Shown here one piece after another: positions 39,932-51,600 of a stretch of DNA of 64,000 nucleotides. A model generated the notes under the pieces. It was not told the origin of the DNA. It saw only the letters and a program-made list of their open reading frames with translations, and did no database searches. The stretch is from positions 462,001 through 526,000 of the forward strand of contig NC_014221.1 in the NCBI RefSeq assembly GCF_000092425.1, given 5' to 3'. The position numbers and the translations under genes are program-made. Within the stretch, counting starts at the first letter, position 1. Each line of letters begins with the position of its first letter. Origin of the DNA: Truepera radiovictrix DSM 17093. Its GTDB lineage: Bacteria; Deinococcota; Deinococci; Deinococcales; Trueperaceae.

Positions 39932-40677
39932 GCCGCGGCGATCTGGGCGAGCGACCGAGCGTCCAAGCTGGCGCTGCCCACGAGCCCGCCCTGGATGTCG
40001 GGTTGCGCGAGCAGCCCGGCGGCGTTGTCGCCCTTCATCGAGCCGCCGTAGAGGATGCGAACCGCCCCCCCTAGCTCCGGCAAGAGCTCTTTGAGCGCCG
40101 CGCGGATGGCGCCGCACATCTCCTGAGCGTCGGCGTCGGTCGCGGTCTTGCCGGTGCCGATGGCCCACACGGGTTCGTAAGCGACCACGAGCCCACCAGC
40201 GTTGCCCAGCGCGACCCCCTCTAGCGCACCCCGGAGTTGCCCGAGCGTCACCTCCCGCGCGCGCCCCCCTTCGCGCTCCTGCAGGGTCTCACCGACGCAG
40301 AGGATCGGGGTCATACCGCTTTCGAGCACCCGCTCGAGCTTGCCCCGCACCAGCGCGTCGTCTTCGTGGTGATAGGCGCGCCTCTCGGAGTGCCCCACGA
40401 TGACGTAGCGCACGCCGAGGTCTTTAAGCATCGCGGCGGAGACCTCGCCGGTGTAGGCCCCCTCGGCGTGAGAGCTTACGTCCTGAGCGCCGACGGCGAC
40501 GCCCGTACCGTCGAGCGCCGCGGCGAGCGCGCTGAGGTGCGTAAAGGGCGCGCAGATAGCGAGATCGAAACGGCTGCGGTCGGTGTCCGCTAGCGCCGCC
40601 TCAAAGTCGCTTGCCCAAGCGGTGACCTCGCTCGGGAGTTTGTGCATCTTCCAGTTGGCTGCGATGAGGGGTTTCAT
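39925..40677 (-). CDS. tpiA: Triosephosphate isomerase
   Basis: 250 residues from ATG 40677 (MKPLIAANWKMHK). Catalytic residues are intact: Lys in NWKMHK, His in VIVGHSERR, Glu in VAYEPVWAIGTG, and the phosphate loop LYGGSMKGDN. It acts in glycolysis, converting DHAP to glyceraldehyde 3-phosphate. TATTGT lies seven bases before the ATG with no Shine-Dalgarno. Co-transcribed with the downstream peptidase. Confidence 0.97.
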   Translation of the reverse strand: MKPLIAANWKMHKLPSEVTAWASDFEAALADTDRSRFDLAICAPFTHLSALAAALDGTGVAVGAQDVSSHAEGAYTGEVSAAMLKDLGVRYVIVGHSERRAYHHEDDALVRGKLERVLESGMTPILCVGETLQEREGGRAREVTLGQLRGALEGVALGNAGGLVVAYEPVWAIGTGKTATDADAQEMCGAIRAALKELLPELGGAVRILYGGSMKGDNAAGLLAQPDIQGGLVGSASLDARSLAQIAAAC

Positions 40678-40684
40678 GGAGCCC

Positions 40685-40690
40685 ACAATA
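40685..40690 (-). promoter_or_regulatory. Candidate -10 box of tpiA
   Basis: TATTGT on the minus strand ends seven bases before the tpiA ATG at 40677, with no Shine-Dalgarno sequence, fitting a leaderless transcript. Confidence 0.5.
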
Positions 40691-40832
40691 ACGCACGGCT
40701 CTCGCAGCGCGTTTGGGGGCGGGGGTACACAGCGAGCCGCCGCCCTCGAGGCGGGGATCTAGAACTGGGAGCTCGCCAGCGTGAAACAGGGACGCGCGTG
40801 GCGTCCCCGGTGAGGTTGGGGTATGCGCCGCG

Positions 40833-41144
40833 CTACAAGCAGTAGACGCGGGCGGTTCGCGGGGAGTAGATGCCGCCCGTGACAAACGACAGAATGCTGT
40901 CTAGAACAGTCGTCTCGGTCTCGACGCGGGCGACGCGGTCAGCGCCGCCACAGACTGCTGCAGCGTCGATGAGCGTGCTCTGGCTGACACCGCCGACGAA
41001 AAACGGTTGGCTCTCCTCGACGGTCGCTTGGCCGGGGGAGGTAGGGGTAAGGGGCGGGTTGATGTCAAACGACTGCGTGGCGCAACCGGCGAGCAACGTC
41101 ACGGTGAGCACTCCGGCGAAGAGGACGGCCGACGGACGTTTCAT
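40833..41144 (-). CDS. Bor-like lipoprotein
   Basis: 103 residues from ATG 41144, with AGGAGGTAGGT upstream. Lipobox VTLLAGCATQSF (Cys near 21). The mature part, FFVGGVSQSTLIDAAAVCGG followed by RVETETTVLDSILSFVTGGI and YSPRTARVYCL, lines up closely with the phage lambda Bor protein. Both conserved cysteines and the GIY(S/T)P..ARVYC ending are present. In E. coli Bor is an outer-membrane lipoprotein linked to serum resistance; its role here is unknown. It stands alone. Confidence 0.75.
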   Translation of the reverse strand: MKRPSAVLFAGVLTVTLLAGCATQSFDINPPLTPTSPGQATVEESQPFFVGGVSQSTLIDAAAVCGGADRVARVETETTVLDSILSFVTGGIYSPRTARVYCL

Positions 41145-41454
41145 ACCTACCTCCTTGACGCTCTCACTGTAGCCCAAAGGCTGCGGGGGCGCAAGGTCGC
41201 GCTCGGGTACGTCTTCGTGCACGCCCGTGGCCGTTGAGGCCACAAATACAAAGGTGTTTTGCTACTGACTCTAGGTCACAGATGCTTTGAGAGCGCTCTA
41301 TTCGCTTGCGAATTGGGTGCGAGTGTTTGAAGCCAGTAGCCGATATAAATCTATGCGGGACGAGCAACCTCATGCGATGGCCGAACGTCCCGCTGGTATG
41401 ACGCAGTTCGACACCAAACTAAACGGAAGGTCGGGTAAACTCCGTTACAGTCCG
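41145..41454. other. Intergenic region, relatively AT-rich
   Basis: About 310 bases with lower GC than the surroundings. A 69-codon plus frame (41287-41496) is open, but its composition and lack of start signal argue against a gene. I see no hairpin with a T-tract. Nothing assigned. Confidence 0.4.
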
Positions 41455-41934
41455 CTATCTTCTAAAGTGGAAGTTTGTGCCGAACCTACCTCCTAGTACA
41501 ACCACGCCCGTTTGGAGAAAGAACCGTGGTGTAGCTTCGGCAAAGAGGCTAGCTGACTCAGAGAGACCGAAGTCGACACCGGCAACACCTTGAGCGAATG
41601 GGCCCGCGAAACCGAATAGGCTAATCGCCCCCAAACCTGCTCCCCCATAAAACCGTGTATCACCTCCCGAGGCAAACAGGATATCGCCAGACCCGCTGAG
41701 AAAACCTGAAATGGGGGTTACGCTAAAGTCAAACGCGCCTCGTAACCCGACAGGACCTAAAAGGTCGTATGAACCTACATGCCCTCCGAAGAAGCCGATG
41801 GTGAGGTCGGCGCCGACTTGATTCGCGGTGGGGAGATAAAGACCCGACAGGGAAGCACCAGCAAATCCCCCCTGAGCGGAACCGAGGCTCGAAAGAGCGA
41901 AGCAAAGAATAGAAGCCCCTAACAATTTACGCAT
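41455..41934 (-). CDS. Small secreted protein, probably an outer-membrane beta-barrel
   Basis: 159 residues from ATG 41934, with GGGAGGCGCTAGTA upstream. A signal peptide (1-20, ending SAQG) precedes alternating hydrophobic/polar strands rich in Gly and Phe (GADLTIGFFGGHVGSYDLLG, TRFYGGAGLGAISLFG) and ends in FHFRR. This suggests an 8-strand barrel, but no family is recognised. GC is lower than that of its neighbours. Confidence 0.6.
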   Translation of the reverse strand: MRKLLGASILCFALSSLGSAQGGFAGASLSGLYLPTANQVGADLTIGFFGGHVGSYDLLGPVGLRGAFDFSVTPISGFLSGSGDILFASGGDTRFYGGAGLGAISLFGFAGPFAQGVAGVDFGLSESASLFAEATPRFFLQTGVVVLGGRFGTNFHFRR

Positions 41935-42018
41935 TACTAGCGCCTCCCAGATGATCTTCTTCCTGACTTGACCATAAGGTAAAGCGCCCCTGCTACCGAA
42001 AGATTCACAGCGGGACCG

Positions 42019-42046
42019 AAAAAAGCCCACCTGTGCAAGGTGGGCT
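42019..42046 (-). terminator. Intrinsic terminator of lon
   Basis: On the minus strand AGCCCACCT-TGCAC-AGGTGGGCT (42046-42024) is followed by TTTTTT. It starts about 20 bases after the lon stop. A strong, classical terminator. Confidence 0.9.
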
Positions 42047-42066
42047 GGTGAGTGACGGGCCGACCG

Positions 42067-44520
<2,454 letters not shown>

Positions 44521-44543
44521 GTCAAGCTCCTTTTCAAATGCGC

Positions 44544-44573
44544 ACTATACAAATCTTAGCGCCAATGTATCAA
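44544..44573 (-). promoter_or_regulatory. Promoter of lon
   Basis: On the minus strand TTGATA (44573-44568) and TATAGT (44549-44544) are 18 bases apart. The start site would lie about 17-20 bases before the GTG, leaving room for the ribosome binding site. Confidence 0.75.
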
Positions 44574-44972
44574 GTTTACCGGTTATCCACGTCGGGGCTG
44601 GAAGCTGGCTTACATGGCGGGGGCGGGAACAGGTGAGCTCTACTTTACGCCCAAACGCGCCCGCGTACGGTGAGGTGGGCTCGCAAAGAGGTGGCTTGCC
44701 GTGAGGTGGGCTGGCAGTAGGGCTTCGACCGCGGGGCCACACCGTTCTCAAGCTTCGCGCGTCGTGTGGCGGTGCGTCGCTAGACCCAGAGAGCTCCGTG
44801 CGCGCACCGCAGCGCTGTCGGCAAGCGCAGCGGTACCAAACACCGACCCAAGCGCCATCTGCCTCCTGTCTCCTGTCTGCCCCGCAGTGTCGTCGTGAAA
44901 AGCGGTTGCGCCTTCAGAAAGCGCGCCTCCAGGAGGTGAGGCGGCCTCAAAACGCGTGATAGCGTTGAGGCT
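44574..44972. other. Gap between divergent lon and argS
   Basis: About 400 bases without a supported gene. It contains one DnaA-box-like site, TTATCCACG (44583-44591), and a run of CCTGTCTCCTGTCTG-type short repeats near 44870. No riboswitch or T-box is recognisable. The argS start has GAGG a few bases upstream. Confidence 0.4.
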
Positions 44973-46796
44973 ATGGACGTCAAGATCCAGCTGAAAGCGG
45001 CGTTGGAGCGGGCTGTAAGGGCCCTTGGAACGGAGGCCGAGGTGACGGTGCAGGCGGTGCCGGAGGGCAAAGCGGGCGACTACGGCTCGCCGGTCGCCTT
45101 CGGGCTCGCTAGAGTGCTCCGGAAAAACCCGGCGGCGATCGCCCAGGAGCTTGTGGAGCGGCTCGAGCTGCCCGCGGGCGTCGCGCGCGCCGAGGCGGTA
45201 GGGCCGTACCTCAACTTCCACCTCGACCCCGGCGCTTTCGTGCGGGGGGTCGTCGAGGGGGAGCTGGCTCTGCCCGAGCGCGGCAAAAAGGTGATCGTCG
45301 AGCACACGAGCGTCAACCCCAACAAAGAGGCGCACGTCGGGCACCTGCGTAACATCGTCCTCGGCGACGCGGTCGCCCGCATCCTGCGCGCGGCCGGGTA
45401 TGAGGTCGAGGTGCAGAACTACATCGACGACACGGGCCGTCAGGCCGCCGAGTCGCTCTTCGCGGTAGGCTACTTCGGCGCGACGTACGACGGTGCGGAA
45501 AAGTACGACCACTGGCTCGGCAAGCTCTACGTGCGCCTGACGCAGGCCAAGGAGACCGACGCCGAGACCATCGAGCGGGGCGTGTCACAGACCATGCACC
45601 GGCTCGAGCGCGGCGAGCTGCGCGGCGAGATCGAGCGGGTGCTGCGCGCGCAGCTAGAGACCTACCACGCGCTAGGCGCCGAGTACGACCTTCTGGTGTG
45701 GGAGTCCGACATCGTTAAAAGCGGCTTTTTGGCGCGCGCTCTAGAGGTGCTGAAGCGCAGCGAGGACGTCTTTACCCCCAGCGAGGGCAAATACGCGGGC
45801 GCTCTCGTAATGGACGTGTCCAAGCTCATCCCGGGGCTCGAGGAACCTCTAGTGGTGCTCGTGCGCAGCGACGGCAACGCCATGTACGTCGCCAAAGACA
45901 TCGGCACCCAGTTCTGGAAAGTCGGGCTCTTCGAGGGGCTGCGGTTCCGGCGCTTTCACCGCCAGCCCTCGGGCAAACCGCTCTACACGAGCGCGCCGGA
46001 GGGCGACCTCCACCCCGACGGGCGCACCTTCGCCCACGCCGACGCGGTCGTCAACGTCATCGACACCCGCCAGAGCCACCCGCAGATGATCGTCAAAGCG
46101 GCGCTCGAGATGGCCGACGCCGCTAGGGGCGCCGACGCCTCGCACCACCTCGCCTACGAGGTCGTGACCTTAGAAGGTCAGGCGATGAGCGGCCGCAAGG
46201 GGATCACGTTGGCGATCGACACGGTGTTGGCGGAGGCGGCGAAGCGCGCGCGCGCCGTGGTCGAGGAGAAAAACCCGGGGCTTAAAGCGGTCGACGAGGT
46301 CGCGCGGCAGGTCGGCGTCGGCGCCCTGCGCTTTGCCATGCTTAAAAGCGAGGCGCGCCGCGTGATCGACTTTCGCTGGGAGCAAGCGCTCAGCCTCCAG
46401 GGCGACTCGGCGCCGTACGTCCAGTACGCGCACGCTCGGGCGTGCAGCATCCTGCGCGCCGCCTGTGAGGCGGGCGTCGGGGAGAGCGGGGCGGTTTGGG
46501 AGCGGCTTGGCCCCCTAGAGGTCAAGCTGGCCCAGGAATTAGCCCGTCTGCCGGAGATCATCGGGAGCGCCGCGCGCGACTTCGCCCCACACCTCGTCGG
46601 GCAGTACTGCCTCGACGTCGCGACCGCCTGGAACGCCTACTACAACCATAGAGGCGCCGACGGCAAACCGGACACGCAGGTCTTAAAAGCCGAGCCGGGG
46701 CTCCGCGAGGCGCGCCTTGCGCTCGTGCGCAAAGTCAAGGAGACGCTCGCGACCAGTTTGGGGCTGTTGGGGATCGAAGCGCCCGAGGAGATGTAG
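44973..46796 (+). CDS. argS: Arginine-tRNA ligase
   Basis: 607 residues. Class I synthetase with the HIGH-type motif VNPNKEAHVGHLRN, KMSKS-type motif QAMSGRKG, an N-terminal Add-1 domain and a C-terminal DALR anticodon-binding domain (SAPYVQYAHARACSILR). It charges tRNA-Arg. ATG 44973 is preceded by TTGAGGCT. Confidence 0.98.
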   Translation: MDVKIQLKAALERAVRALGTEAEVTVQAVPEGKAGDYGSPVAFGLARVLRKNPAAIAQELVERLELPAGVARAEAVGPYLNFHLDPGAFVRGVVEGELALPERGKKVIVEHTSVNPNKEAHVGHLRNIVLGDAVARILRAAGYEVEVQNYIDDTGRQAAESLFAVGYFGATYDGAEKYDHWLGKLYVRLTQAKETDAETIERGVSQTMHRLERGELRGEIERVLRAQLETYHALGAEYDLLVWESDIVKSGFLARALEVLKRSEDVFTPSEGKYAGALVMDVSKLIPGLEEPLVVLVRSDGNAMYVAKDIGTQFWKVGLFEGLRFRRFHRQPSGKPLYTSAPEGDLHPDGRTFAHADAVVNVIDTRQSHPQMIVKAALEMADAARGADASHHLAYEVVTLEGQAMSGRKGITLAIDTVLAEAAKRARAVVEEKNPGLKAVDEVARQVGVGALRFAMLKSEARRVIDFRWEQALSLQGDSAPYVQYAHARACSILRAACEAGVGESGAVWERLGPLEVKLAQELARLPEIIGSAARDFAPHLVGQYCLDVATAWNAYYNHRGADGKPDTQVLKAEPGLREARLALVRKVKETLATSLGLLGIEAPEEM

Positions 46797-46810
46797 GGGG
46801 CGCGAGAGGT

Positions 46811-47284
46811 TCAGCGCCCCATCCCCGCTAACAGCCGCTCCGCCTCCGCGGCAACCTCGTCGTCGACCATCACGTGGTAGCGCTCGGCCTCCATGTTGCG
46901 CACCGACGAGAAGTCGCGTTGGCCGCCCGTCATACCATAGCCGATGGCGGCGAAGAGCGCCCCCGAGATCGCCCCGACGATAAGGCCGTAGAGCACAAAG
47001 GTCAGCACCGGGACGACGAGGCTAAAGAGCCCGAAGACGAGGCCGATGAGCACCCCCGTGAGCGCGCCGCTCCCCGAACCGTTGAGTAGGACGCGGCCCC
47101 AGTTGAGGCGGCCCGTGACCTGTTCGACGAAGCGCAACCCCTCGGCGACGATGGCGGTGCGTTCGACGGGGAACCCTTTGTCGGAGAGGTGGTCGACCGC
47201 CCGCTGCGCGTCGGCGTAGACGCTGTAGGTGGCGACGGTGGTGCGGTGGGGCCTCGTGGCCCCTTGGGCGGGGATCCTGTCCAT
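46811..47284 (-). CDS. General stress protein 17M-like membrane protein
   Basis: 157 residues from ATG 47284, with GAGGAGG upstream. The N-terminal domain is of the YflT/17M type (VYADAQRAVDHLSDKGFPVE, VAEGLRFVEQVTGRLNWGRV). Two glycine-rich membrane segments follow (GALTGVLIGLVFGLFSLVV, GLIVGAISGALFAAIGYGM), then a short regulatory tail (YHVMVDDEVAAEAERLL). Function unknown; members of the family are stress-induced in Bacillus. It converges on argS with 14 bases between stops. Confidence 0.8.
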   Translation of the reverse strand: MDRIPAQGATRPHRTTVATYSVYADAQRAVDHLSDKGFPVERTAIVAEGLRFVEQVTGRLNWGRVLLNGSGSGALTGVLIGLVFGLFSLVVPVLTFVLYGLIVGAISGALFAAIGYGMTGGQRDFSSVRNMEAERYHVMVDDEVAAEAERLLAGMGR

Positions 47285-47375
47285 GGCGAACCTCCTCGCC
47301 CTAACATAGTGTTTTGGCTCACGTAGCACTCGGCGGTAGCTCACAGAGCGTGGTCGCGCGAAGGGTTCGGCCAAA

Positions 47376-47401
47376 GCGGGCGAGGTTGTAACCTCGCCCG
47401 C
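47376..47401. terminator. GC-rich hairpin downstream of the VWA lipoprotein gene
   Basis: GCGGGCGAGG (47376-47385) and CCTCGCCCGC (47392-47401) form a perfect 10-bp stem around TTGTAA. There is no long T-tract on either side. It lies 75 bases after the VWA gene stop and upstream of the stress-protein gene, so it probably separates the two transcripts. Confidence 0.55.
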
Positions 47402-47475
47402 TTCACCTGTCGCTACGTTTGGGTGCTGCGACGTAGACCCAACGCAGACCTCCTAATGCAGACCTAACGCAGACC

Positions 47476-48465
47476 CTAGATCGTGAAAGCGTAGTCGACC
47501 GTGAAGTCCTCGCCGTTGACGGTAAACGACAGCGTGCCCCGGACGAGCGACCCTGGGGGCGGGATGGGCGAGATGCTGAGCGTGATGGTCCCCGAGGCGC
47601 GGATGGCGTTAAAGGCCCTCTGGAAGAGTTCCTCGAGCTCCGCGGCGCTCGCGACGTTGGCGAACGTCCCGCCCGTTTCGGCGGCGAGCTCCTGCAGCTC
47701 GGCGGTGTCGATGTCGCTGCCCAGGCCGATGGTAAAGACCCGCACGTCGCTCTCCAGCGCGGCTGCGAGGGCTTCGCCGAAGGCCACCTGACCGCCCTCG
47801 CGCTCACCGTCGGTAAAGAGCAGCACCACGCGCGAGGCGCCCTGCCCCCCCTCGTCGGCGGCGTGGAGGTCGAGGGTGTCGAGCAGTGAATCCCAGATGG
47901 GGGTGTTGCCGCGCTGCCCGACCCTGTCGAGGGCGGCTTCTAAGAGGGCTTTGTCGCTCGTAAAGCCCTGCAGCAGCGTCGAAGCGCGAAAGCCCGACGA
48001 CTGCCCTGGAAACTCCATCACCGCGATGCGGTCTTCCGGGGTGACGCGCTCCAGAAAGCTCTTGGCGGCGTCTACACGGAGGCGCTCCGGGTCGTTGAGC
48101 CGCATGCTGCCGCTGCGGTCCATGTTCAATACGGCGTTGATGACCTCCTGCACGGTGATGTCGACAGTGATGGTGGCAGTCGCGGTGTAGCGCTGCGCGG
48201 CGGCGAGGCCGGGGAGGGGCGTCACGCTGGTGACGGTCGCGCGCGGGTTGCTGAGCCTGCCGGCGATGGGCTCGCCGGCGCTGTCTAGGGCGCTGACGTT
48301 GAGGGCCACGTTGCCGGTCGGGTCGCCGTTCGCGTCGCGCTCGACGGTGTAGCCGTTGATGACCGCGTCTGCGGGGGTGACGACGTCATCAATGATACTT
48401 TGCACGCGGTCGCAACCGCCAAGCAGCGCGAGCACCGCGACGAGGGGGAGCCAAAAGCGTTTCAT
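47476..48465 (-). CDS. Lipoprotein with von Willebrand factor A domain
   Basis: 329 residues from ATG 48465, with AAGGAG five bases upstream. Lipobox VLALLGGCDR (Cys near 18). A beta-rich domain (about 25-110) precedes the VWA domain with the metal-ion motif NMDRSGSMRLN (DxSxS), the second site in GNTPIWDSLLDTL, and LLFTDGEREGG. VWA domains bind proteins through a bound metal ion. The C-terminus is again beta-rich. Single-gene unit. Confidence 0.88.
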   Translation of the reverse strand: MKRFWLPLVAVLALLGGCDRVQSIIDDVVTPADAVINGYTVERDANGDPTGNVALNVSALDSAGEPIAGRLSNPRATVTSVTPLPGLAAAQRYTATATITVDITVQEVINAVLNMDRSGSMRLNDPERLRVDAAKSFLERVTPEDRIAVMEFPGQSSGFRASTLLQGFTSDKALLEAALDRVGQRGNTPIWDSLLDTLDLHAADEGGQGASRVVLLFTDGEREGGQVAFGEALAAALESDVRVFTIGLGSDIDTAELQELAAETGGTFANVASAAELEELFQRAFNAIRASGTITLSISPIPPPGSLVRGTLSFTVNGEDFTVDYAFTI

Positions 48466-48521
48466 CGGCACTCCTTTGAGGGTGAGGTGTTGAGTGCGAG
48501 GTGCACGCGCCCAGTAGAGCG

Positions 48522-48552
48522 CGCGCGGCTTAAGGGGAGCTTAAGCCGCGCG
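48522..48552 (-). terminator. Hairpin after the FAD/Fe-S oxidoreductase gene
   Basis: CGCGCGGCTTAAG (48522-48534) and CTTAAGCCGCGCG (48540-48552) make a perfect 13-bp stem with a GGGAG loop. It lies about 70 bases after the oxidoreductase stop. The T-tract is weak (CGCTCTACT), but stem stability supports termination. Confidence 0.6.
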
Positions 48553-48624
48553 GTGGGGCTGGGTTATTGGGGGCGCGTGGCGCGCCGTTGGTGGCCCGTG
48601 GGCGGCCGGGCGATACACGACGCG

Positions 48625-51600
48625 CTACGGGAGCTCCGCGCACGCTTCGGATGACGGGACCGAGCGGGAGCTGTCACCGTCACTTTCCGGGAGCGCTTCG
48701 GCGAGGAGCTCGACGAGGTGCTTCGCGCGTTTGCCGGTGCCGTCGCGGATCTGGTGGCGGCAGGAAAAGCCGCACGCCACGGTTTCGCCCGCATGTTCAC
48801 GTACGGCGGGGAAGAGCCGACGCTCGCCGATCTGCATCGAGATGTCATAGTGGCCGTAACCGAACGAGCCCGCCATCCCGCAGCAGCCCGAATCGACCTC
48901 GAAGACGTCTGGCGACACCCAACCGAGCACCGCTTTGGTGCTGCTGGTCCCCTGGATCGCGCGCTGCTGGCAGTGGCCGTGGAGCATGATGTGGCGCTCC
49001 CCCTTGCGAAAGACCCTACCCGGCTCGAGGTCGCCTTTGGTCCACGCCTTGGCCAGAAACTGGTCGATCATTTTGACGTGCGCTGCGACCGCCTCCGTCG
49101 CCTCCCCCGGGACGAGGTCGCGGTAGTCGTCCTGAAAGGCGGTGACGCAGCTCGGCTCGAGCCCCACGACCGGCACCCCCCGCGCGACATAGGCGTGCAG
49201 CGCCGCGACGTTTTTCCGCGCGCGCGCCCTCGCCTCGCGCAGCAACCCCTTGGAGATCTGCGGGCGCCCACAGCAGCCGTAGGGTACGTGCTCGACCTCG
49301 AAGCCGAGCGCCTCTAGCACCCGCGTGGCGGCGACGCCGACCTCGGGTTCGTTGTACATCGTCCAGGTGTCGGCAAACAGAGCTACTTTGGGTTTATCAG
49401 CGGCGTGCGCGGGCGCTCCGAGCGCGCGGCGCTCCTCCTCACGCCGCGCCTCGCGCTGGCGCACCCACTGGTGAAACGAGGCGTTGGCGTACGGCGGGAG
49501 CGCGCGCCGCCGGTCGATACCCGCCGTTTTCTCCATGAGCCAGCGCACCGGCGCGAGCGGCAGGAGGGCGTTGGCGAGGGGCGCGAAAAAGCGGCCCACG
49601 GGGGCGACCACAGCGGCGTGGCCGAGGGCTCGAGCCGACAGGGGGGTGCCGTGGTCGTCGTAGAAGTGCTGCAGAAACTCGTACTTGAGCTTCGCCATGT
49701 CGACGCGGCTGGGGCACTCGGCTTTGCAGGCCTTGCACTCCAAGCAGAGGTCGAGGGCGTTATAGACCTCCTGGCTCGTGAGCCCACCGGGCAGGCGCCC
49801 GTTCATGGCGTCGCGCAGCAGGTTCGCCCGCCCGCGCGTCGAGTGCTCCTCGTCGCGGGTGACCATGTACGAGGGGCACATCGTCCCGGTGGTCGTTTTG
49901 CGGCAGGCGCCGACCCCCGTGCACATCTCGATCGCACCCATAAAGCCGTCGTCTTTGGAGAAGTCGAAGTGGGTGGCGATAGGCAGCACCGTGTAACCCT
50001 CGCCGTAGCGTAGGTTCTCGGTGATGGGGGGCGCGTCGACGATCTTGCCGGGGTTCATGAGCCCCTCGGGGTCGAACGCGCGTTTGAGCTCGCGGAACGC
50101 CTCGTAGAGCGTATCGCCGAAGAGCTCGCGGTTTTTGTACGAGCGGATGAGCCCGTCGCCGTGCTCGCCCGACCACGACCCGCCGAAGCGCCGCACCAGC
50201 GCGAACGTCTCCTCGCTGATCTTGCGGTAAGCCTCGAGCCCCTCGCGCGTCTTGAGGTCCAAAATGGGCCGCACGTGGATCACCCCGACCGAGGCGTGCC
50301 CGTAGGAGACCATCCTGACGCCGTGCTTCGCGCAGATCGCCGCGACGGCGGGGATGTACTCGGCCAGGTGTTCGGGTGGGATGGCCGCGTCCTCGATAAA
50401 GGGCGTCGGTTTGGCGGCGCCTTTGATGGTGTTAAAGACCCCCAAACCCGCCTTGCGCACCTCCCAGACCTCCGCTTGCTCCTGGGCGCCGTAGGCGACG
50501 TGGAGCGCGTAGGCGAGCTCCATCACCGCCGGGTCGGCCTGCATGCTCTGGAGCCCGGCGAGCATCTGCGCCTCGCTCTCGCCGTCGAACTCGACCATCA
50601 AGACGGCGGCGGGGCGACCCTGGAGCCAGCTCAAGAGGGGTGCGAGGTTGGGGTTCTCGAGCCCGAGCTCTAAAAGCGTGTCGTCTAGGGTCTCGACCGC
50701 CGCGGGGCCGTGGCGGTTGATGTGCTGCACCGCCCGCAACGACTTTTCGAGCGTGTCGAAGTGCAAGAGCGCGAGGCACTTGTACGCGGGGATGGGGAAG
50801 AGCTTGAGCGTGACGTCCAGGATGAAAGCGAGCGTGCCCTCGGAGCCGGCCACCAGCTTGGCGAGGTTGAAGGGTTTGCCGGTCGTGAGTTCGTCTAAGT
50901 TGTACCCGCCGACGCGGCGCATGACCTTGGGAAAGCGCGCGTGAATCTCCGCTTCGTGCTCCCGCACCAAGCGGTGGGTGGTGCGGTAGATGTGACCCTC
51001 GAGCCCCGGCGCCCGCAGCTTCTGCTGCAGCTCGTCGGGGTCGAGGTCGCGAAACGTGGTCACCGTCCCGTCGGCGAGCAAGACCGTCATGGCGACGACC
51101 TGATCGACCGCTTTGCCGTACTTGATGCTCCGCGTGCCCGCCGAGTTGTTGGCGACGATCCCGCCGATGTTCGCGCGGTTCGTGGTCGAGACGTCGGGGG
51201 TAAACTGCAGCTTGTAGGGCTTTAGGAACAAATTGAGGTTGTCGCGCACCACCCCCGGTTCGACCGTGACGGTGCGCGCGGCCTCGTCGAAAGCCAGCAC
51301 CCTGTCTAGGTACTTCGACACGTCCACGACGAGCGCCCGCCCGACCGTCTGGCCGGCCAACGAGGTGCCGCCCCCCCGCGGCAGCACGGGCAGGCGGTAG
51401 CGCCGCGCGACCTCCAGGGTGCGCCGGACGTCCTCACGGGTTTTGGGTAGCACCACGCCGTAGGGTTTGATCTCGTAGGGGCTCGCGTCGGTCGCGTAGA
51501 GGACGCGGGCCGCCTCGTCGAAGCGCACCTCGCCCTCGAGGCTCGCCCTAAGCTCCTCGTAGGCGCGCGCGAGGTCGGGCTCGGGCGCGGTCGGGTCGGG

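Noticed and set aside
41287-41496. 69-codon plus-strand ORF
   Set aside because: No ribosome binding site, no motif, and it overlaps the 3' end of a better-supported minus-strand gene.
44574-44972. Possible T-box or riboswitch before argS
   Set aside because: No T-box sequence, specifier stem or antiterminator hairpin could be identified.
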